This document shows positions 53,309 through 62,198 of a DNA stretch of 64,000 nt, one piece after another. The notes beneath the pieces were generated by a model. It made no database searches, was not told the DNA's origin, and worked only from the letters and a program-made list of their open reading frames with translations. The stretch spans positions 1 to 64,000 of the forward strand of contig CAMBXO010000013.1 in assembly GCA_945871915.1 (NCBI GenBank), given 5' to 3'. A program made the translations under genes and the position numbers. Within the stretch, counting starts at the first letter, position 1. Every line of letters starts with the position of its first letter. The DNA comes from Singulisphaera sp. GP187. Its GTDB lineage: Bacteria > Planctomycetota > Phycisphaerae > Phycisphaerales > SM1A02.

Positions 53309-54158
53309 TCGAAAAGTGCGGGTCGCGTTTTGCGTGGGCTGCGCGGCGATGATGATTGGTGGACTCGGGTTTCGCATGGCGGTTGCACGCTTGCAAGTAT
53401 TCCTGAAAAAGGAACCGGTTCCGCTGCGTGAGCCACTCGATTCGGTCTCGGCAACGCTTGGTCAGTGGAAGCAGGTTGGAAAGGATGCAACATTTTCTGA
53501 CGCGCTGATTGAAGAACTCGGCACACGCAGTTATTTGGATCGCGTCTACGCCGTGGACGGAGATCTTGAAAAAGGATTTTTGCAGGTGCACGCGGCGTAC
53601 TACACCGGAATGATTGATGCGGTGCCGCATATTCCAGAGCGTTGCTGGAATGCCAACGGTCTGGTGATGCGAGGGCAACCGGTTGTTCGTCCCATTTCGC
53701 TCGATCGATCAGCATGGGATCTCACCACCGGGCCGGTGCAGCCAGGAACCGGCCTGCGATATCCAACAACTTCCGTTCGGGACGCCGTCACGCGAACGTC
53801 CGTCACGGTCAATCTACCTCTGGGCGAAGTTGAAATGACCGTGTCCGCATTTCAGGACGCACGATCACCTTCCTTGACCAATTTCGGCGGATATCTGTTT
53901 ATTGCCAACGGAGCGATGACCCCCTCGGCCCTTGCAGTGCGTAATCTCAGTTTCAAGCTTGCAGATCGCTACGCGTATTACTGCAAAATTCAGTTCTCCG
54001 CGCGACTTGCAGGCGACGAAGAGAAGGCCATGGCCGAGTTTGAGCGCATGACCTCCGAGTTGATGCCACACTTACTCTCTCAGTTGATGCGATGTCTTCC
54101 AGACTGGCCCGCGATTGAAATGAATCAAACCACTCCAAGTACCTTACCCACCCCCTGA
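53298..54158 (+). CDS. EpsI-like exosortase-associated protein (DUF3485)
   Basis: 286 residues from ATG 53298, overlapping the exosortase stop by 11 bases, with an AAGGGGGGG run immediately upstream as ribosome site. An N-terminal span (residues 7-28, key CVGCAAMMIGGLG) is followed by an exported domain containing VSATLGQWKQVGKD, HAAYYTGMIDAVPHIPERCW and MTVSAFQDARSPSLTNF. EpsI proteins (first known in Methylobacillus) accompany exosortases and are needed for exopolysaccharide production, their exact chemistry unresolved. VPHIPERCWNANG is the family's conserved Cys-containing block. Confidence 0.85.
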   Translation: MLVDRKVRVAFCVGCAAMMIGGLGFRMAVARLQVFLKKEPVPLREPLDSVSATLGQWKQVGKDATFSDALIEELGTRSYLDRVYAVDGDLEKGFLQVHAAYYTGMIDAVPHIPERCWNANGLVMRGQPVVRPISLDRSAWDLTTGPVQPGTGLRYPTTSVRDAVTRTSVTVNLPLGEVEMTVSAFQDARSPSLTNFGGYLFIANGAMTPSALAVRNLSFKLADRYAYYCKIQFSARLAGDEEKAMAEFERMTSELMPHLLSQLMRCLPDWPAIEMNQTTPSTLPTP

Positions 54159-54161
54159 ATC

Positions 54162-57100
54162 ATGGCGAAGTCAAAAGTCAATTACCGTTTCCTCTGGAAA
54201 TTTCTGGCCATCACCGTTGTTGTGATCGGACTTGGAGGTTTCTTTCTGGTGTATCAGCGTTACATGGCACCCGAGCGAAACTTCGCTGCCGGGCAGAGGT
54301 TTGAACAAGAGGGTGACTATCGCAAGGCGGTTCAGTATTACGGGCGAGCTTCCAACAAGCAGCAAACCAATCTGAAGTTTCTTGATGCGATGGAAGGGGC
54401 TCTCATGAAACTGGCGCCGACCACGCGTGACGAGGCCGCGGAGTATTACAACCAACTTCTGGGTGTGCGACAGCAGCGTTCGCGAGCCGTGCCAAACGAT
54501 CCGGCTTCGGCCATGAAGGCGATGCAGACGTTGTTTGATCGCAACGATGTGTTTGGGCAAGACATTCTTTGGCGCGAGTTCACCACGGAAGCGGAGAGAG
54601 TTGGGGCTCGACTTCCGGCCGGTGATCCAATTCAAAATCAATTGAAGTTCTGGCGAGCGGTTGGTTTCACCCGTCGCGGGACAACCATTTCTGACGCTGA
54701 TCGAGCGGTGGCCGAGCAACTCCTTCGAGAGGTGCTTGCCGAGAATCCGGCCATGGACGACGCGTGGTTTGAATTGGCGCAGTCGCAAGCGGAGTCGGCG
54801 GAAAAATTTGTTTCGGACAACCGCACAGATGATGCCATTCGAAGATTTGCAGAACTGGATGCAACGATTGCCGCGGCCGAGAAGGCGTCTCCGGACGGAA
54901 TGTCATGGCGCATTCTGAAAGCCAATCGTTTGACCAGACTCTTGGATCGAAATGAGCAAGGCGTAACGGCAGCAGATGTCGAAAAAGCACGCGAGGCCGT
55001 GGCAGCCATGGCCCCAAGCGTGATTGGCGACCGGGGTAAGACATTTCGAGTCGCGGTTGAAATGCTCGGAGGCCGCACCAACGATTGGCTCAAGCGGACA
55101 ATTCTGGTGCTTCGGGATCGCGTCAAGCACGACCCCAATGACATGGTGGCTCGCCGGGTGTTGATGCAGGCCGCAACGTCCGTCGATCCAGTCTTGGCTC
55201 TTGAAATCGCAGAAGAGACTCGCGCCATGCCCAATGTGCCGCTCTCTGTTGAAAGCCTCATTCAAAATGATGCGGTCACGGTTGCGGTCGTCACGATGTT
55301 TGACTCAGAGTTTGAGCGATGGCGCATCGGCAAAACGGCTGAAGAGCGCAAAGCGCTGCTTCCAACCCTGAAGGCCATGAAGGACGAAGCCGTGAAGTAC
55401 CTCGAGTCCATCGGCGAGAAAAACCATTCCACACTGGTGCAAGCCAAAGCCGCTCTGGCCGATGGCCGCATTGCCGAGGCGGTTGCCATGTTCGATGGCC
55501 TGCTTCATGGACAGGTCACGCCACCTTCGGATACGTACTTGTATGCCGCGTACGCCAACTTGTTGCGACGCGAGCCTGGCACCGCGATGTTGATTGCCAA
55601 TGAGGGCATGACGCGCTATCCGGCCTTCACGCCACTGCTCATGATGCGAGCCGAAATCGAAGCCGGAACCGGAAAATATGCGGAGGCGCTCGCCACCTAC
55701 AAAGCCGTGCTTGCACGCGAGCCCGGCAACAAGGCGGCCATCGAGCAGGTCGAAGTGCTTGGTGGAATGGAAGTCACCGCAGCGGGTGCAGCGGATGCCG
55801 GCAAGGGCGATGACATTGCCATTCTCCTTGGCACAGCGGAGCGCAAGTTGATGGTGCGGGATGTGGATGGTGCGGTGCTGCTGTTGAATGAGGCGCTCAA
55901 GCTGAATCCAAACGACCTTCGAGTCATTGTTGCGATGGCACAGGTGTACACACTGCTGAAGGAAGATCCGGTTCAGGCCAATCAGTGGATCGAAAAGGGA
56001 CTCAAGATTCAGGGCAACGAAGAGCGTCTCATTCAGTTCAAGGCCATGCTGGCATCGACGGATCCAGTTGATCGGGCGCTTGAATCTGTTCGCCTGCAGT
56101 ATCCGCAGCCTGAGGCGCAAGCCGTGCAGACCTATCTCATTCTTGTGGACATGATTGAGCGACTTCAGGAGAGAATTGACAGTCCCGCGACCACTCCAGA
56201 AGGGAAAGCCATGGCACCCGTGGCTCTTGCACGAGCCAAGGGCATGCTGCAAACATCGCTCGATGCCGCGCTCAAGGCCAATCCTCGCGATGAAACCTTG
56301 TTAGAGCGAGCCGCGCTTGAAGCGATCAAGGCAAAAGATTGGGATGCGGTGGAGAGATTCGCTCGGACTGCTGAGGAGGTCGGCGAGAACGGCATTGCTG
56401 CAACGCTTCGCTCTCGAATATTTCTGGCACAGGGCGATACGGTCAAGGCGCTTGCCATCATTGAAGACGCTCGCAAGGCTGGCCACGATTCACCCATGCT
56501 GCTTCGGCAGGCGGCGTTGATGTATGAGAGAGCTGGCAAGTTGGCCGATGCAAAGGACGCCATGGAAGCCGCCTACAAACGGCGACCGAGTGACATCACG
56601 ATTGGCAGGCTGTACGCCCAGCTTCTGGATCGAACCGGTGATCGCGACCAGGCTCTTAGGATTCTTCGCGAACTTGCAAGGGCCAATCCTTCAAGCCGGG
56701 AAACCCTCACCGCGTGGCTGGATGTTGAGTCGGAAGTTGGTGATCGCACCGGAGCATCTGCTATGCGAAGGCGCCTCTATAAGGATGCGCCTGGATTCCG
56801 AGAGAACTCGCTTGCGTTGGCAAAAATGCTGGTGGATGCACCAAGTGACCTTTCGCTGATGGTCGATGCGGACGGCAAGCAAAAGTTCACGATGGCGCAA
56901 CTGCAGACCATGCCGCCCCTGAAGCGGCAGCAGGAGTTGCAGCATGCAGCCAAAGAGAATCTTGATTTAGGACTGGACATTCTCAGGTTCTTGCAACAAC
57001 AGGATCCGGGCAATCCGGTCATTTCTTTGACGAAGGCGCGCGCCATTGGGCGTTTCAACACGATCAAGGATGGTGAGGACTCCATTCGCGCCGACATCGC

Positions 57101-58922
57101 TGCGCTTGGAACCGGTCCCACCAAGGGTCTGTGGATTTCTCTTGGAGCGTTTGTTGCAGAGAGTGGTCGCCCAGAACAGGCTGCGATCGCATTTGCAGAG
57201 GCGCGCAAACAGCAGGAGCCCGGCCAGATTGATGTGGATTTGCAAGTCGCGGACTTTTGGTTCAGTCGCCAGCAATGGGCTCGGGCTCGCACAGCACTTG
57301 AGCCCATCGTGCTTGCGGCGACCGGTGCCGACCAAGCCAACTTTGCCACGCGCCTTGCGGAGATCTGTCAAAACCTTCGCGACTATGAGGCATCGGACAA
57401 ATATGCGGATCTTGCCGAGAAGGCTGGTGGTTCGACCAACGCCACACTTGCCATGATTCGTGCGGCCAACCTGATTGGTCGTGGTGAGAGCATGGTCGGT
57501 CGCGGCGAGGGGGAGCAGGGGACTGAGACATTTATGAAGTCCATTGAAGCCTTCCGCAAGGCAACAGACATGGCACCCAACGGCTACATCGCATGGACGG
57601 GACTCGCCGACGCGCAGCGTGGAATGTATTTGCGTACCCGCGACACCGCGTACATGACTGCGGCCGAAGCGTCCATTAACAAGGCTCTTTCGATCATGGC
57701 CAACTACATGCCGGCCATTCGGGTGAAGAAGGAACTGTTGATCGATCGCAACGATTTGGCCGGCGCGATTGTGTTGATCGAAGGATTGGTCAAGGCTGAG
57801 CCGCAATCCCTCGATGCTCGACGCATCCTGATTGATCTCTTGGCGCGCGCCAATGAAACGGCTCGAGCCGTCGCCGTGGCAGAAGATGCCGCTCAACTCG
57901 AACCTCGCAGCCCGGAGTGGCCCATTTTGATTGGTGGCATCTATCAACTTGCGGATCAAATGCCCAATGCGATCGCGGCCTTTGACCGAGCCTTTTCAAC
58001 GGATCCCACCGAAGACACATTGATTCGAGGCATCAATGCCAGGCTCCAAGGTGACGAACCGGATTGGGCTGGCATTGTCACCATTCTTCGAGCGAATCCA
58101 AGGTTGGTTTCGAATTCGCCAACATTGCAGGGGGCGCTCGCGGCGGGGCTTTCCAACACCAAGCAACGAGACGCTGGAATGCAGGCGCTTCGAAACGCCT
58201 ATGGATCCATTCGCTCGGGCGTTGCGTCCAAGATCATGCAGCCGACTGCGTGGGATGTCTGGTTTATTTCGGTGGGTCAATCATTCAAGGATCAGCCACA
58301 AGAGGCGGAAGCGTTTGTGAAAGGCACGCTTGGAAATCAACCGGCGGACTTTTATGCCAATCGAGGATTGGCTCGCATCTGGCGCAGCGTTGGGAAAGTG
58401 GGGCTCGACAAATCGCTGATGTATTTCGATCAGGCAATTCAGAGTGCCAACGACAATCATGAACTTGCGGGGGCTGCCGCGATCGAAGCGGGCGAGACGG
58501 CATATCTCTTTGGTGAATGCCAACGATCCCTTCCGCTCTTTGAGAAAGCGATTTCCTTGCAGCCCACTGCAGCACCAACCCTGAATAACGCGGCGTATGT
58601 CACGGCCAAATGTGGCACGGGAACCGACCAAGCGGTGACATGGGCCCGAAAGGCTGTCGAGTTGGCACCGCAGATTCCTGATTTTCAAGACACGCTTGGA
58701 TATTGCCTCTTGCGAGCTGGTAAGCCCAATGAGGCGCTTTCCCCACTTCAGAAGTCGCTCACGATTGCGCCTTCTGTTTCCAACATTCTGCATTTGACTC
58801 AGGCTTTGCAGGGGATTGGACGAAAAGATGAAGCCAAGGCCACGTTCGGTCGGCTTGGAAAAATGAAACTGTCCGACGATCAAATCGTTGAGCGCGACGC
58901 GATCGAGAAGACGCTTCAGTAG
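54162..58922 (+). CDS. Giant membrane-anchored TPR protein of the polysaccharide/exosortase locus
   Basis: 1586 residues, a single span at residues 11-31 (FLWKFLAITVVVIGLGGFFL) and then almost entirely TPR-like helical repeats; examples are ALVKEDP-type VYTLLKEDPVQANQWIEKGL (residues 603-622), AALMYERAGKLADAKDAMEA (786-805) and YCLLRAGKPNEALSPLQKSL near the end. Such TPR proteins (PrsT/PgaA-like) sit in exosortase or poly-GlcNAc-type loci and scaffold export complexes in the periplasm. At this length it could span the periplasm and contact the OPX lipoprotein. It follows the EpsI-like gene by 3 bases. The number of repeats would need a profile search. Confidence 0.85.
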   Translation: MAKSKVNYRFLWKFLAITVVVIGLGGFFLVYQRYMAPERNFAAGQRFEQEGDYRKAVQYYGRASNKQQTNLKFLDAMEGALMKLAPTTRDEAAEYYNQLLGVRQQRSRAVPNDPASAMKAMQTLFDRNDVFGQDILWREFTTEAERVGARLPAGDPIQNQLKFWRAVGFTRRGTTISDADRAVAEQLLREVLAENPAMDDAWFELAQSQAESAEKFVSDNRTDDAIRRFAELDATIAAAEKASPDGMSWRILKANRLTRLLDRNEQGVTAADVEKAREAVAAMAPSVIGDRGKTFRVAVEMLGGRTNDWLKRTILVLRDRVKHDPNDMVARRVLMQAATSVDPVLALEIAEETRAMPNVPLSVESLIQNDAVTVAVVTMFDSEFERWRIGKTAEERKALLPTLKAMKDEAVKYLESIGEKNHSTLVQAKAALADGRIAEAVAMFDGLLHGQVTPPSDTYLYAAYANLLRREPGTAMLIANEGMTRYPAFTPLLMMRAEIEAGTGKYAEALATYKAVLAREPGNKAAIEQVEVLGGMEVTAAGAADAGKGDDIAILLGTAERKLMVRDVDGAVLLLNEALKLNPNDLRVIVAMAQVYTLLKEDPVQANQWIEKGLKIQGNEERLIQFKAMLASTDPVDRALESVRLQYPQPEAQAVQTYLILVDMIERLQERIDSPATTPEGKAMAPVALARAKGMLQTSLDAALKANPRDETLLERAALEAIKAKDWDAVERFARTAEEVGENGIAATLRSRIFLAQGDTVKALAIIEDARKAGHDSPMLLRQAALMYERAGKLADAKDAMEAAYKRRPSDITIGRLYAQLLDRTGDRDQALRILRELARANPSSRETLTAWLDVESEVGDRTGASAMRRRLYKDAPGFRENSLALAKMLVDAPSDLSLMVDADGKQKFTMAQLQTMPPLKRQQELQHAAKENLDLGLDILRFLQQQDPGNPVISLTKARAIGRFNTIKDGEDSIRADIAALGTGPTKGLWISLGAFVAESGRPEQAAIAFAEARKQQEPGQIDVDLQVADFWFSRQQWARARTALEPIVLAATGADQANFATRLAEICQNLRDYEASDKYADLAEKAGGSTNATLAMIRAANLIGRGESMVGRGEGEQGTETFMKSIEAFRKATDMAPNGYIAWTGLADAQRGMYLRTRDTAYMTAAEASINKALSIMANYMPAIRVKKELLIDRNDLAGAIVLIEGLVKAEPQSLDARRILIDLLARANETARAVAVAEDAAQLEPRSPEWPILIGGIYQLADQMPNAIAAFDRAFSTDPTEDTLIRGINARLQGDEPDWAGIVTILRANPRLVSNSPTLQGALAAGLSNTKQRDAGMQALRNAYGSIRSGVASKIMQPTAWDVWFISVGQSFKDQPQEAEAFVKGTLGNQPADFYANRGLARIWRSVGKVGLDKSLMYFDQAIQSANDNHELAGAAAIEAGETAYLFGECQRSLPLFEKAISLQPTAAPTLNNAAYVTAKCGTGTDQAVTWARKAVELAPQIPDFQDTLGYCLLRAGKPNEALSPLQKSLTIAPSVSNILHLTQALQGIGRKDEAKATFGRLGKMKLSDDQIVERDAIEKTLQ

Positions 58923-58946
58923 AACAGCAGCACAGGAACATCCGTT

Positions 58947-61193
58947 ATGACTCGAACGACCACTTCACCCAATCCCAGCGCATCGCCACGACCAGCGGCG
59001 CAGCGTCCTCGAACAGCCGGTCCGACGATTGACCCCATTCGCGTTCTGCGGCAGCACGCACGGTCGATCATGGTGATTGCATTTCTCGGCGGAGTTCTCG
59101 GTGTGGGGCTCAATTTCGCTTTTGCCAGTCTGTATCCACTGTGGTCGGCGCAGGTTCTCTTTGAAATTAAGAGCCAGTTGGAAATGGCCACCGACCTCAA
59201 TGCAAAGGACATCGGAACCGAGGACACCGTTGTTCGGCTTGCACAGACCGAAGTTGCCAAGCTGACCAGCAGAGACACGCTCAATGATGCTCTTCAGCGG
59301 CCGGAGATTTTGACCACCGAGTGGTCAAAGGGATATCAAGATGCAAATGGTGTGCTTCTTCTTGATGAAGCCGTTCAGGATTTGGAGGACGAGATTCGTT
59401 CGGGCCACCGCCGTGGAACACAGATTTTCTTCATTGCATGGCGAGCCCATGTGCCGGAGGATTCGCGCACGGTTCTGAACTGCCTTGCCGACACCTACAT
59501 TTTAAAGCGAAAAATCGCTGACGATGCCAGATTTGCGATGACGCAACAGGTGTACGAGACCAAGCGATCCGATCTGGATAAGTCCATCAATCAGGTCAAG
59601 ACGGATATCCAGAAATTTATCAATGCCAATGGGCTCACAAGTCTGACCGAGGGCAACAGCCAACATCAGCGCACGCTTGAAAAATTGAGTTCCGACATTG
59701 CGCAGACCACGGCCGATCACAGCGTGGCAAAGACCCGCGTTGTGCAGATTGGCGAAAAAATGAGTTCAAAGGATCCATCCCAAGACGACAAGAAACGAGC
59801 TCAGGAGGATCCGATCGTCCTTGGACTGCGTCGTGATGCTGAAGACTTGGCACGAGCGCATGAGTCATCCAAGAGTCAGTTTGGCGAAAAGCATTCGACC
59901 TACATACGGATTCATGCGGAGTCCGAGGCTGCGAAGAAGGCGTACGAACGACAATTGGAAGAGACGCTGTCTCGCAACTTGCTCGCCGACCAGACTTCAT
60001 CGATCAACGATGCCGATTCGCTTGCGAAGTTGCTTCTTAAACAAACGGATGACTTTAAGGACGCGGGGAAATTGGTCGCAAAGTTCACTGAAAGCATGGC
60101 GGAAATGCGTGATTACGAAGCAAAACTTGAGATGCTTCAGTTACAACGCACTGAGATTGGAAAGACGATTCAGGACATCGCACTTGCCAAGGAGCGGCAG
60201 GAGAGCGACCGTGTTGAAATTGTGCAGCGGGCGCTCAAGCCGTTGCAAATTACATTTCCACGGATGGAGTACATGGTTCCCGGCGCAGCGGTGCTGTGTC
60301 TTGCCATCTACATTCTCATTCTGTTTAGCCGCGAATTCCTTGATCAGCGGGTGAAGTATCCAAGCGATCTCGCGGGGATTCCAGGCAAGATGCTGGGGGC
60401 CATTCCCGAACTGTCGGATGATCCGTCCAATCCCAAGCGGGCTGAGTTTGTTGTGACGGAATCTCCCGAATCCGTTCTTGCAGAAAACTTTCGCCAGTTA
60501 AATGGGCAGGTGGCTAAGGCTCTTCACGCCGCCGGCGGCAAATCGCTTCTTGTGTTGAGTGCCATGCCTGAGTCCGGCACTACAACCGTGGCCATCAACT
60601 TTGCAACAGCGGAGGCCACGCTCGGGAACCGAGTGCTCTTGATTGGTGCCAACATGCGGCGGCCAGGTCTTTCGCGGGCGTTTGGTGTTGACATTGGCGC
60701 CGCAGGGCTTGGTGAGGCGCTCACGGGGCGTGATCCAGCGAAGTGCATTACATCGGTCAAGCCCAATGTAGACCTTATGGGTGCTGGCGGCCGCGAAAAT
60801 CGTGTCTTCGATCGACTCAGCACTCCTCAGATGGATGCCATTATGAAATGGGCCAAGGAACATTACGACCTGGTTGTGGTGGATGGTCCCCCAAGCATTG
60901 TTGCTGGCGAGGCGTTGGTTCTGGCAAACAAAGTGGATGCGACGCTGATTGTGACTCGTGCATGGCAGGATCAGCGAGGACTTGTCATGAAACTTGCCAA
61001 TCAAATGGCGGAGAGCCCCAGCGCATTTCTTGGCGTTGTTCTGAATCGCATGCACATGACGGCGGGCGGATACCTCAGAAAGAATGCCGAGGCAATCGCC
61101 GCGTATGCCGAACACACCGCAGCGTTCGGCGGGCTGGATTCACCGGCGTTGCCTCCGCGTGATGTAAAGATTAAAAAGCCAAAGGCGGCATGA
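58947..61193 (+). CDS. Wzz-type chain-length regulator fused to a degenerate BY-kinase (GumC/CpsD-like)
   Basis: 748 residues. N-terminal Wzz domain from about residue 25 with spans at 42-66 and 445-465 flanking a periplasmic coiled coil (residues 200-430). The cytoplasmic half, residues 500-748, has the BY-kinase fold, but its nucleotide site is altered: PESGTTTVAIN has Thr545 in place of the Walker A Lys, and VLLIGANMRRPG has Gly567 and Asn569 where IDAD is usual. Walker B VVVDGPP and ENFRQLN are kept. The C-terminus lacks a Tyr cluster. It therefore probably regulates chain length without kinase activity. It lies 24 bases after the TPR gene and 6 before the epimerase gene. Confidence 0.85.
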   Translation: MTRTTTSPNPSASPRPAAQRPRTAGPTIDPIRVLRQHARSIMVIAFLGGVLGVGLNFAFASLYPLWSAQVLFEIKSQLEMATDLNAKDIGTEDTVVRLAQTEVAKLTSRDTLNDALQRPEILTTEWSKGYQDANGVLLLDEAVQDLEDEIRSGHRRGTQIFFIAWRAHVPEDSRTVLNCLADTYILKRKIADDARFAMTQQVYETKRSDLDKSINQVKTDIQKFINANGLTSLTEGNSQHQRTLEKLSSDIAQTTADHSVAKTRVVQIGEKMSSKDPSQDDKKRAQEDPIVLGLRRDAEDLARAHESSKSQFGEKHSTYIRIHAESEAAKKAYERQLEETLSRNLLADQTSSINDADSLAKLLLKQTDDFKDAGKLVAKFTESMAEMRDYEAKLEMLQLQRTEIGKTIQDIALAKERQESDRVEIVQRALKPLQITFPRMEYMVPGAAVLCLAIYILILFSREFLDQRVKYPSDLAGIPGKMLGAIPELSDDPSNPKRAEFVVTESPESVLAENFRQLNGQVAKALHAAGGKSLLVLSAMPESGTTTVAINFATAEATLGNRVLLIGANMRRPGLSRAFGVDIGAAGLGEALTGRDPAKCITSVKPNVDLMGAGGRENRVFDRLSTPQMDAIMKWAKEHYDLVVVDGPPSIVAGEALVLANKVDATLIVTRAWQDQRGLVMKLANQMAESPSAFLGVVLNRMHMTAGGYLRKNAEAIAAYAEHTAAFGGLDSPALPPRDVKIKKPKAA

Positions 61194-61199
61194 AGTCCA

Positions 61200-62198
61200 A
61201 TGAAGGGTGATCGCTCCATCCTTGTTACAGGGGGCGCAGGATTCATCGGCTCGCATCTGGTGGAAAGGCTGCTCGGTCGCGGTCACCGCGTGATCGTTGT
61301 GGACGATCTCTCGACTGGCCATGAATCCAATCTTGAGGCCGCTCGAGTCATGGGTGGTGACCGGCTCACTTTTATTCGATCGACCGTTTCTGCTATGTCC
61401 AATCGATCCGATGTGGGTCCCTGTGATGCCATTCATCATCTCGCGGCAGCCGTGGGTGTTCGCCGCGTCATGGATCGACCGATGGAATCATTGGAAACAA
61501 ATGTTGTTGAGACCGCCGCCGCCATTCGCATGGCGTTGCAATGGGACGCCGCGTTGTTGCTTGCAAGCAGCAGCGAGGTGTACGGCAAGTCAACCAAACT
61601 TCCATTCCATGAAGCGGATGATGTGGTCTATGGATCGACAGCGATCACGCGATGGAGTTATGGGTGCTCCAAGGCTTTGGATGAATACATGGGACTTGCG
61701 GCGTATCGCGCCCACGGACTGAGAGTCGTTGTTGCACGGCTGTTTAATACGGTTGGACCGCGACAGGTGGGTCGTTGGGGCATGGTGTTGCCACGATTCA
61801 TTGAAGCGGCCCTTGCGGGTCAGCCACTCCAAGTGCATGGCGATGGAATGCAGAGTCGATGCTTTGCCGATGTTCGAGATGTTGCTGTTGTGCTGGATCA
61901 ATTGCTTGAAACTCCTCAAGCGGCCGGCGGCGTGTTCAATGTCGGATCCGATCGCTCGATTTCGATTCAACAACTTGCCGAACTCGTTCTTCGCTGCACG
62001 GGATCCCATTCCACCATCACGCATGTGCCCTACGAATCGGTCTTCGGGAGCGGATTTGAAGACTTGCATGCTCGCCAGCCGGATCTGCGACGGATGCGTG
62101 AAGTGACTGGATTTGCAACGACCATCTCGCTTGAGCAAACGATTCGAGATGTGATGGCTTCTATGGGGGCGTGTGTATCGAAGGAGAGTGCGGCGTGA
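61200..62198 (+). CDS. NAD-dependent nucleotide-sugar epimerase/dehydratase (extended SDR)
   Basis: 332 residues. GGAGFIGSHLVERLL is the NAD(P)-binding motif, LLASSSEVYGKS supplies the Ser region and YGCSKALDEYMG the catalytic Tyr-x3-Lys. VGPRQVGRWGMVLPRFIEAA and GDGMQSRCFADVRDV resemble UDP-glucose 4-epimerase and UDP-glucuronate decarboxylase/epimerase enzymes, but the exact substrate is not fixed. It supplies a nucleotide sugar to the polymer. The stop overlaps the next start (TGATG, 62196-62200). Confidence 0.88.
   Translation: MKGDRSILVTGGAGFIGSHLVERLLGRGHRVIVVDDLSTGHESNLEAARVMGGDRLTFIRSTVSAMSNRSDVGPCDAIHHLAAAVGVRRVMDRPMESLETNVVETAAAIRMALQWDAALLLASSSEVYGKSTKLPFHEADDVVYGSTAITRWSYGCSKALDEYMGLAAYRAHGLRVVVARLFNTVGPRQVGRWGMVLPRFIEAALAGQPLQVHGDGMQSRCFADVRDVAVVLDQLLETPQAAGGVFNVGSDRSISIQQLAELVLRCTGSHSTITHVPYESVFGSGFEDLHARQPDLRRMREVTGFATTISLEQTIRDVMASMGACVSKESAA

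Larger units (their letters stand above)
335..57976. repeat. Dispersed palindromic octamer GCGATCGC (HIP1-like), 16 copies
   Basis: GCGATCGC was found by eye at 335, 3646, 5963, 11882, 13082, 16931, 20255, 27301, 27909, 32609, 35992, 48609, 49191, 51566, 57183 and 57969 (start positions; palindromic, so both strands). With about 58% GC roughly two would be expected by chance in 64 kb. Almost all lie inside coding sequences in various reading frames. The same octamer is the core of the cyanobacterial HIP1 element. My scan may have missed copies; the count is a lower bound. Confidence 0.7.

Noticed and set aside
55305..56252. 315-residue open frame on the minus strand
   Set aside because: Lies antisense within the TPR gene; composition and His/Arg-rich translation are typical of a shadow of a GC-rich gene.
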